DNA from: Synchiropus splendidus
Lineage: Eukaryota > Chordata > Actinopteri > Syngnathiformes > Callionymidae
Length of the DNA stretch: 64,000 nt
NCBI RefSeq assembly: GCF_027744825.2
Contig: NC_071345.1
Span: 6,728,001-6,792,000, forward strand
Direction: 5' to 3'
Shown here piece by piece: positions 56,792 to 64,000 of this stretch (positions are counted from its first letter, which is position 1; each line of letters starts with the position of its first letter). A program made the translations under genes and the position numbers. Below the pieces are notes generated by a model. That model was not told the DNA's origin, searched no databases, and was given only the letters and a program-made list of their open reading frames with translations.

Positions 56792-57006
56792 TTATCTGGT
56801 GTAGTAGACTCTGTAGTAAACACTCTTGGAACGCCAGAGTGAATAGGAGTTGTCAAATTTAAGCAGGTAGACTCCACGACCCGGGTACTGGTGGCTACCG
56901 GCGTAGACCTCCTCGTGACAGTCCCGTCGGTACACCGGCACAATCTCATCCACCTGAGGCTTCCCGGCCACTTTCTTCGCTTTCTCCTCCTCGTTCTGTG
57001 GGTCTC
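56792..57006 (-). CDS. acbd3: acbd3 exon 8: GOLD domain, C terminus and stop
   Basis: The acceptor is CCCCACCGCAG|GAGAC. It encodes [19 protein letters not shown] and the invariant [20 protein letters not shown] end, then TAA at 56794-56792. The 3' UTR follows on the minus strand. Confidence 0.97.
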
Positions 57007-60000
57007 CTGCGGTGGGGAAAAAGGCAAACATCAAACAACGCTAGCAGCAGGGATGACAATCACAAAAATGACAAATACCTTCGTCATCCTCATCGTCGTC
57101 ACTGGACTCGGAGACGTGCACGCTGACTGATGCGGATGCGGCATCGGTCCACTCAAAGAAAACTCCAAAGCCGATGTCATAATAGTCTGTGGCGAACTCC
57201 CAGAAGAGGTAGGAGCCTTCCTCGTGGGTGGGCACGCGCACCGTCACCACCTCGCCACGCCCCACCGTGATCACGCTGTCGGCGTCCTGCCGGATTTTCT
57301 CCTTAAAGTCTTTGATTTGCGGCCGTGTCCACATGGAAGGGGCAGCGATGACGGTGGGTGAGTCTGTAAGCAGAACAGCAGGACAAGAGTCGAGGTTAGC
57401 CAAGGTCTTTGTTTTTTCAGCAACACCAGTCAAGTTCACCAACCTAATAGCGGCCCGTTCTCTGAGATCTCTTCAGCTAACTCGGGCTCAGGCTCCCTGT
57501 CCATGCCCTCCGAGTACGAGTCTGAGTGGCCACCGTTGACTGTGGGAACTTCTTCACCGGTGTGAGACGTGCACAGTGGCGCGGCGGCAGTGGCAGAGTG
57601 GTGCTCGCCGCCGTGGCAGCAGCTGGATTCAAGGTTCATCTGGGACATGGATTCTGCCTGCAGCTGTTTCTGAAGCGCAGCCTGAGGACGGAAACATACC
57701 CGTCATGACTGGACCACGCTACACAGCACTGACTACACCATGTGGAGACAGTACCTGTTGCTGGGCCAGCTGGACCTGATAGAGCTGCTGCATGTACTGT
57801 TGATAGTGTTGCTCTTGCAGCTGACGGATGAGGCCCAGTTGTTGCTCCGGACTGTTGGGATACTGCTGAGCAGCGTACTGTTGGAACTGCACTGCCGTCT
57901 GAGCATTTAATGCAGCCATGATCTGCTGCCTGGAAGGAAACAATGGCTCCTTCAGTCAGGACAGGAAGCAGGTGGACAGTATGGGAGTAGAAAACATACT
58001 TTTGCTGCTCAATTCGTTGTCTTTCCTCCTCCGCTTGCTGTCTTTCTTCCTCCTCCCTTCGCAGTCGTTCCTCCTCCTCAAGTCTCCGTCTTTCTTCCTC
58101 TAGCCTCTGTCGCTCTCGCTCCTCTTCCTCCCTTCGCTGGCGTTCCTCCTCTTCTTTCCTGGAGAGATCAACAAAGTTGGTCTCTTTCTCTTTCAGATTA
58201 AACAATTTACATTGGTACTTGAGGTGAGATTTTTGATGTTTTTCTAGGGATGAGAGTTGATGTAGTTAATTAGAGAATTTGTGATCATTTAATCTCAATT
58301 AATCGTAGTTTAATGGAATAACAATATTTGCCACAAGAAGCCACGTTTTTGAATGAATTTGGTATATTACTGAATCAAATGATGGACCCATACATACATT
58401 TAAACAGCAAAATATTGTTTATTTTGCTTCAGTTTGACAATAGCACAATAAATCAGGATGGTGGCTGTATTCAAGTTTTTATATCACCTTATTTAAACTA
58501 AAGCTCTTTTAATGCCTTGAAAATATCTGTATAAGAATTTCAGTTTTATAAGAATTTCAGGTACATTCAGAGTAGTGGAAACCCTGGTCATTGTGTAGTG
58601 AAAAACATCTCTGAACAAAAGCAAACAGACGCTTTTGTTTGCTTTTGTTCAGGGATTCCTCCATGTTTGTTGTTGTTGTTATCATCCTAGCTGCCACGTG
58701 TCTTGTGCATCAGTGGGATCAGTGGAGCAGGAACTCCTGCACTGACAAAGGTTCCCTGTTGTCCACGGAGCAAACTGGTAATTTTTTTTTATTGTTGTAA
58801 TTAATTAATTGTAATAATGTTGTAATTAATTAATCGTACTTAACTTGTCAAAGTCCCACCAATATTTTTTCATATTTTGTTCTTTATTCCAATTTGAGCT
58901 ATAAAATGCCAAATACCCAGTTGTTTTACATGTGAAACATGAGTCACACACGACTAAATGAATGCGTAAACTGACTGTATTTACCAAACGTTTCTGAGAA
59001 AGTGACTTCAGTCAACAGCAAGTGAAGTCATTTACCTTTTCCGTTCCTGCTCCTCCCTCTCAATCTTGTGGGAGGTGATGTAGGGAGCAAAGAGGGTGCA
59101 GCACTTGTTAAGCAGCTTCACAAACTCCACCATGGCCTCCTCACGTTCCATGTTGCCCAGCGAGGCCCACTCTTTCCTACCAAAACAAACATTTAAAAAA
59201 AAAAGATCAATATAAAAATATGTAGTTTGGTTTTTTTTTAAGTCAAATTTTCAGTGGTTTAAGACAAACAAAACTTTGTTTTGTCTGGTCAATGGCCACA
59301 AAATTGGATTTATTCTATTTTACATGGGAAAGAACTCACCTCAAACTAGACGTCACCTAGAATAACAAACATCAGGACTCATTGCATTTTATTTTTTTTA
59401 ATAAGCCCTGCAGCCATTAACTTTAGTGGACTCATGCCTTAAAGCTGACTTAAAATAAAAAATCAGCTCCGTTTTAACATGGCCACAAGTTCAAGTATCT
59501 TTTAAACCATGGGTCACCATCATGGTGACTGTGTGCACCCGGTAGCCCGCAGAGACCAAGGTAATACCTATGGGCCAGTTATTATTATTATTATTACTAT
59601 GTTACTATTATATAAGTATAATAACAATAATAATAATAAGTAATTTTTTAAGAGATTGTAACCCTTCGGGTCACACATAGCTCACAGTTGCATAAAGGTT
59701 ATAATATTATTACAATAACATTATTACTATATTATTATGATATAATTATAAGCATCACAATAATAATATTAATATACAAGTAATTACAGTACTGTGTTCA
59801 AAACTGATTGTAGCCTTTCGGGTCACACATTGCCCTTTCAGTGTCTCACAGTTGCATAAAGGTTGGTGATTCCGGTTTGAAATGAATTTGGAGGTCGTCT
59901 TTAGCTTGGTTCTTGCCGTTCAATTACGGGTTTGTGATTCAGCAAGCACGATCACGCCCTCCCTGTACAACCACTTCTGTGGGAGGAAGAACTGTGATGT

Positions 60001-62105
60001 GCTAAGCAACAATTGATGCAGATTTTTTACAATTTATGAGGAACAAAAGGTTTTTTTAAAGGCTTTTTAAAAGACATGTATCATCAGAGTCTGCCTAACA
60101 GTAGCATAAAAGAATTGATGTGAGAACCTTTGGCGCTGAAATACCGATGGATGCAGCTAGCTGTCACTGTTTACATGCCGCATTTAACGCTCTGTATTTG
60201 CTGAGATTACCTCCGGTCATTGCCCAGGACATCAAAGAAGCCGACCTCAGGGGAAGCGTCAGGATTATAAGGACCCAGCAACACCTGTTTGTGCAGCGCT
60301 ACTAAACGAAGCTTCTCTTCGTAGGTGGGGTGGAAGGCCTTTCCGTCTTTATCTGAAGACAGAAGGGAAATTTGTTATTACAGGAAGGAATGCAATAAGA
60401 ATGAAGACAGTCTAATCCAATCTAATAATTGTACTACACTTTGATTTGGATTCTGGGGTATGAATGTCACATCCAAAAACCCTAAATATGATTGCACAAT
60501 ATCGGATACAGAAAAGTACTGAAGGGACGTCTCAAACAGGTGCAGTAAGTGACAAAACCCTGACTGACTGGGATTAGAGAGCACAGATTACAGCCCTGTT
60601 TACAGAGCAGCCTGTGCACTTGGGCAGTGAAGACAATACACAGTATATTTCAGACTGGCTTATTTCACTTCAAATGAAAAACTGGTGAATTCAAGACTGC
60701 ATGCAGTGACTACGCAAAAGGCTCATCCAGAGCTATAAAGCTTTTTTGGAAAATTCTTTTTTGTGGAGGAGCTGGCCAAGATCACAAGACAACAGAAGTG
60801 TTGTTCTTCCTGTGAAGCTGACAGCTGAGGAAAGACAGATCTACTTTTTTTTGGGCTGAATCTGCAGAAGGTGGACCATGAGTGGAAGCACATGTCATGT
60901 GACTAGTCACTGCCATCTATTCCATTGTTTGCACAGGAGGAAAAAAATGGTCACAAGCCAAAGACAACAACAACAAGAGTTAAGAAGTGAATAATGGTCA
61001 CCCGTCTGGCTTGACCCATGAATAGAATTCCTACACCTGAGCTGGCGTGCAGGTTAGGTCAGCATGCGGCACTGACTAGAAGCAGGTTCGTACACAACCA
61101 GGCTACTGTTGATGTCATTCTGGGATGGGTTAAGCAAACGAATTAATCTCATAATTAATAGCCAAAATGAACTTGTCAAGTCAGCATATTAACATAAATG
61201 GGGTGGCTGAAAATATCTTTTGTAAAGCAGAAAAATGAGACACTTGTCTTCTTTTGTCTCGGTTCATCTGGGACACGTCTCCATCGCAATATCCAAGCAT
61301 CAGCTGCAGCACAAATGCGGGGCAGGCAAATCACACGAGCAAAGGAACTCTTTCAGGAACAACAAAAAATGATATTTTACTTATTTAGATTTCAGCAATT
61401 GTGGGTCAGATTACTGATCTCCTTTGCAATTGTGAATGAATTGAAGATCTCAATACCTTTTACTGATATACATATTTCCAAGTTAAGTTAAATGCCGTAT
61501 TCAGCAATATTGTTTAGATTCAATATGATATAAAATCTTGACAGCGATGGGGGGTTGTACAAGGGCGTGAGTAGCTCTTCCAGCAGAAACTCTCTTCAAA
61601 CGAAGCAGCATGGGCATTTGGATAAACGGAAGACCACAAGTGAAATTTGGCTCGAGTCAAACCGAGAACCACAACGACTGAAATCTGGAAAAACTGGCAA
61701 ACGAGGCACACGGAAGTGTCAGGAGTCAGTTAGCAATGCTAGCTACTCATTAGCAACTATGCTAATGTTGGAAGTGACAGCTATCAGCGAGCCTCCGCAG
61801 TTATTTACATTTTACAAATAATATCACATGATAGTTGTACCTTTGAAGAATTTAAGGGCCATGGCGTACAGGTCTTGGAGCGGAAAGCCCCATTTTCTCT
61901 CCATCGCAGATTTGACTGACTCTCCATCTTCGCCGTCATCCACACCCGGTGTATCGGTGTCTCGCTCCACGGCTTCGGGCTCCGGCACCTCGACATGGCC
62001 CTGCTCGCCCTCCGGGTCGGGGCTGAGCGTGAGGCCATCGATGGAGACTTCGAGCCGGCTAGAAGAAGCGCTATCGAGGTCGCCGCTCTGAACCTCTGCC
62101 GCCAT
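56792..62105 (-). CDS. acbd3: Golgi resident protein GCP60 / acyl-CoA-binding domain protein 3, complete, 8 exons
   Basis: Scaffold protein of the Golgi: in known orthologues it binds giantin through its C-terminal GOLD domain, recruits PI4KB through its Gln-rich region, and has an acyl-CoA-binding (ACB) fold. Exons on the minus strand: 62105-61841, 60352-60211, 59176-59036, 58158-58000, 57929-57755, 57681-57444, 57363-57079, 57006-56792. The lengths sum to 1620 nt (539 codons plus TAA), and every junction has GT/AG ends and keeps frame. Rough layout: leader with [15 protein letters not shown] (about 14-28), ACB domain (about 73-175), Glu/Arg-rich coiled coil (about 180-235), Gln-rich [16 protein letters not shown] region (about 236-294), variable acidic linker (295-373), GOLD domain (about 374-539) ending VYYRVYYTR. 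The human protein is 528 residues. The start is placed at the second ATG of an ATGATGGCG because MAA begins the mammalian protein; the first ATG at 62108 would add one Met. No break is seen, so the gene should be functional. Confidence 0.97.
57079..57363 (-). CDS. acbd3: acbd3 exon 7: GOLD domain, first part
   Basis: The acceptor is CTGCTTACAG|ACTC and the donor GACGAAG|GTATTT (phase 1). It encodes [40 protein letters not shown] and the acidic SSDDDEDDE loop, almost identical to the mammalian GOLD domain. Confidence 0.97.
57444..57681 (-). CDS. acbd3: acbd3 exon 6: variable acidic linker
   Basis: The acceptor is GTCCTCAG|GCTGCG and the donor TATTAG|GTTGGT (phase 1). It encodes 79 poorly conserved residues rich in Ser, Glu, His and Pro, ending EISENGPLL as in mammals (ENGP). 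The donor departs from consensus at +3 to +5, but it is the one that keeps frame with exon 7. Confidence 0.9.
57755..57929 (-). CDS. acbd3: acbd3 exon 5: Gln-rich region
   Basis: The acceptor is TTCCTTCCAG|GCAG and the donor CAACAG|GTACTG (phase 0). It encodes [20 protein letters not shown] and the [16 protein letters not shown] stretch, nearly identical to the mammalian segment that contacts PI4KB. Confidence 0.96.
58000..58158 (-). CDS. acbd3: acbd3 exon 4: charged coiled coil
   Basis: The acceptor is ATCTCTCCAG|GAAAG and the donor CAAAA|GTATGT (phase 2). It encodes about 53 residues made almost only of Glu, Arg and Gln in a heptad-like pattern, the charged-residue region of ACBD3. The low-complexity sequence makes opposite-strand frames look open, but they are shadows. 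Confidence 0.95.
58240..58860. mobile_element. AT-rich DNA-transposon-like relic filling acbd3 intron 3
   Basis: Most of intron 3 has no coding signal. It contains TAATCTCAATTAATCG near one end and ATTAATTAATCGTACTTAAC near the other, a TAATTAAT-rich pattern seen in degenerate fish hAT-type repeats. There is also a direct repeat TATAAGAATTTCAG (two copies near 58531-58560). Family assignment is uncertain. Confidence 0.35.
58611..58652. repeat. Perfect 16-bp inverted repeat in acbd3 intron 3
   Basis: CTGAACAAAAGCAAAC at 58611-58626 is matched exactly by GTTTGCTTTTGTTCAG at 58637-58652, with a 10-nt loop. It could form a hairpin in the acbd3 pre-mRNA or a cruciform. It lies inside an AT-rich repeat-like stretch. 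Confidence 0.8.
59036..59176 (-). CDS. acbd3: acbd3 exon 3: end of the ACB domain
   Basis: The acceptor is TTTTGGTAG|GAAAGA and the donor AAAAG|GTAAAT (phase 2). It encodes residues 136-182, with [19 protein letters not shown] and SHKIEREEQ, and leads into the coiled coil. Confidence 0.96.
59506..59876. mobile_element. Decayed hAT-like non-autonomous DNA transposon in acbd3 intron 2
   Basis: The block begins AAACCATGGGTCACCA and ends with a related sequence in inverse orientation (AAACCGGAATCACCA when read on the minus strand), giving imperfect terminal inverted repeats. The left part, with GTAGCCCGCAGAGACCA, resembles a family of fish hAT-derived repeats. Inside are two copies of a unit with TTCGGGTCACACAT and CACAGTTGCATAAAGGTT (59652-59702 and 59806-59865), separated by ATT/ATA-rich microsatellite. 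No transposase frame remains. Confidence 0.45.
59580..59640. repeat. Degenerate (ATT)n/(AAT)n microsatellite
   Basis: TTATTATTATTATTACTATG followed by interrupted ATA/AAT triplets, inside the hAT-like block of acbd3 intron 2. Confidence 0.7.
60211..60352 (-). CDS. acbd3: acbd3 exon 2: ACB domain core
   Basis: The acceptor is CTGTCTTCAG|AT and the donor GGAG|GTAATC (phase 2). It encodes residues 89-135, including [19 protein letters not shown] and GPYNPD, which match the acyl-CoA-binding helices of the ACBD3 subfamily. Confidence 0.96.
60353..61840 (-). other. acbd3: acbd3 intron 1, no gene seen
   Basis: The 1.49-kb first intron has a donor GTACAA and a polypyrimidine acceptor. No exon, RNA gene or clear repeat was recognised in it. 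Confidence 0.85.
61841..62105 (-). CDS. acbd3: acbd3 exon 1: leader and start of the ACB domain
   Basis: Encodes residues 1-88 and ends in phase 1 at AAAG|GTACAA. It carries the conserved [15 protein letters not shown] leader, an acidic linker, then [17 protein letters not shown], which opens the ACB fold. It is CpG-rich, as expected for a promoter-proximal exon. Confidence 0.96.
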
Positions 62106-62138
62106 CATGTAGTCTGTCAGTGAAGCAGCCACGTACCT

Positions 62139-62170
62139 ACTTCCGCCTAGACGAACCGGAAGTTCCGGGA
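62139..62170. promoter_or_regulatory. acbd3: acbd3 core promoter with ETS-type motifs
   Basis: About 35-65 nt upstream of the acbd3 start codon are CCGGAAGT (62156-62163), running into a facing TTCCGG (62163-62168), and a further ACTTCC (62139-62144, GGAAGT on the minus strand). GGAA sites of the CCGGAAGT type are the standard ETS/GABPA element of TATA-less housekeeping promoters, and they lie in a small CpG-rich patch. Motif presence is seen; binding is inferred. Confidence 0.5.
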
Positions 62171-64000
62171 CATTTTTTTTTACTATGTATGACGTTGCAT
62201 TGGGAAATATTTGTGACCATTTCAATTCATAAATAAGCAAGGCAAAACGCAACATTTTGTGCGTAAAAGCAACAATAATAAAACATCATATTAGTATTGT
62301 AATATCCAGAAGGATTTCACACAAGCGAGAGTAGGATGTATTCCAACGGGTCTTTATTTCACCACAACACCGAAGATAACTTCTTCACGCTTGTCACTTT
62401 TTCTTGTCACTGTTTCTCACTTCCCACAACCCCAGCAACTCCGTCCCGCTGCCCCTCCCCTCTCTGACACACTTCTGCAACAACATAGCCAAACAGAACA
62501 TTGCAGATCAACAATAAAACTAACTATTTAACAGGTATTACAGTATATTTGACTTAATAATCCAATAGTTCACATGATCAAATTGCTAAACCACATCAAA
62601 GTTAAATCTATATTTCAGGGTTCACTCTGATTCAGTGTATTTACAAAGCTGGACTTTGCTGTTTGATGCTGCACCTTGACTGTGTAACCCCATGTTGAAA
62701 GTCCTTACATAAAGTAAATTGGAAGTTGTGATGCAAGTATATGTATGACTCTTTTCTTACTTTTCTTTGTGTCTCTTAGCTTTGTTTCTTAGATATTATT
62801 ATCACTGTGTTAAACTACATCTATGTAATCGTTGAGGTAAACAAATGTCTAAAAGAATGTGCCCTTGTTCTGGTGGGCAGTTGAGGTTGGGATAAAAGGT
62901 GGAAATGAGGCAATATATTTGTTATTATTTTGTATGTGTATTCCTAAGTATGTATACATATTATCTCTAATAAAATATACATAAAAAAAGTTATTGCTAT
63001 AGATGATTCAGCATTTCTATTTGAGCAGTAAATATATTAGATTTTATATGCTTTATGTTTTGTTTTGTTTTTTTAATTGGGCATTTAATATGCTCTAGAG
63101 TTTCATTTATTAAAAAAAAAAGTTTGATCAGAAGGAGAATAAATATTTACAAATGAGTCAATTGTTGAAAAGAGACAAAACTAATATTTGTTAAAGATTT
63201 AATTTAAAAAGTTAAACTGTTCACTGAATAGCTCTCGGGTGAAGGGAAACACAAAAAGGGAAATGTATAAAAAATATATATATTCATCAAAACAAAACAA
63301 ATTATTAAGTATATAGTATATATAGTATATTTAATATATTTATCTGTATAACTTCATTATTAATTAATAAAGAACACAAATAACCAGAATAAAAAAGACG
63401 CCAAGATTTCGGACAACAGATTATCTCTGTCTCATCATCAGAAATTGTATATGCCTACGAACTTTATTCACCTAAAATATAGGGAATATCTGAGACTGTA
63501 ATCCTCCTCTGCCACTCCTGTAAACAACAAACGTCAAGATGAAGTTGCTAACACTAAGGTGTAGTGACGTACAACCACCACTAAGAGGCAGTGTCATATT
63601 GATGGAAAAAGCATGTTAGAGAGAACGACGGCGGAAGGACGCCCTGCTGTGAACTATTAAAGAAATAAAGCCCACATGCGCGTCGTCAACGATTTTCTTA
63701 CATTCAGGACTTGACAAATAATTGGGCATTTCAAATTTCAGTTTTAGTCGAGAACCCGGATATCAGGAGTGAAGCATCTCAGTGTTGCTCCTGCATTAAT
63801 AAATTGTGAAAAGGAAGCAGTCATATTTTAGGTTGTTGACACGTAATGCAATTGGGCGATCCTTCAGTTAGTGTGACATTATAAACGCAGGATCATCTAT
63901 TTCAGTCAGGAGTAAATGGTTATGGTTCTTTCGTAGGATTAATAAGTGAGAGCCTCAACTGAAATAAAATTAGAACCAACACATGTCGTGAGGAAAGAGG
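62171..64000. other. Region upstream of acbd3; no gene seen
   Basis: AT-rich sequence with no coding frame. Two stretches, about 62310-62520 and 63550-63720, have a GC-richer body next to AATAAA and look a little like degraded LTR ends, but neither could be assigned. Confidence 0.6.

Noticed and set aside
57526..58103. Plus-strand frames over acbd3 exons 4-6
   Set aside because: Shadows of the minus-strand coding exons; the Ser/Leu/Phe-rich run mirrors the Glu/Arg coiled coil.
1..64000. CRISPR arrays, prokaryotic operons, phage or plasmid modules
   Set aside because: No regular spaced repeats, no ribosome-binding sites or tandem long frames; split genes and fish repeats show a vertebrate nuclear origin.

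Overview
The window is vertebrate nuclear DNA, almost certainly from a ray-finned (teleost) fish. It is AT-leaning and gene-poor, with split genes, GT/AG introns, (CA)n microsatellites, a tRNA-type SINE relic and dispersed repeats of the kind common in fish. There is no bacterial, phage or organellar architecture. Most short open frames are chance. Only two genes are firmly supported, both on the minus strand.

Right end (about 56.2-62.2 kb): a complete eight-exon acbd3 gene (Golgi resident acyl-CoA-binding domain protein 3, GCP60). Every exon joins in phase to give a 539-residue protein with an N-terminal leader, acyl-CoA-binding fold, charged coiled coil, Gln-rich segment and C-terminal GOLD domain. 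A short promoter with ETS-type motifs lies just upstream. Its introns hold a decayed hAT-like element and a perfect 16-bp inverted repeat.

Middle and left (about 0-53.9 kb): the 5' part of a Nance-Horan-syndrome family gene, most like nhsl1 (teleost nhsl1b). The canonical first exon at 53579-53897 encodes the WAVE-homology domain and lies in a CpG-rich stretch about 2.4 kb beyond the end of acbd3, in head-to-tail order. More than 53 kb of intron follows, and the shared second exon is not in the window. Two further candidate first exons lie inside this intron: a good one at 24657-24903 and a weaker one at 13139-13457. All three donors are phase 1, so any of them could splice to the same downstream exon.

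The rest of the intron holds microsatellites, several repeat relics, a broken immunoglobulin-superfamily-like gene on the plus strand (about 27.1-28.2 kb), and blocks that look like conserved developmental enhancers (homeodomain/TALE motif clusters). Conservation could not be tested here. I found no RNA gene, CRISPR array or prokaryote-type system. The most interesting feature is the multi-promoter layout of the nhsl1-like gene.
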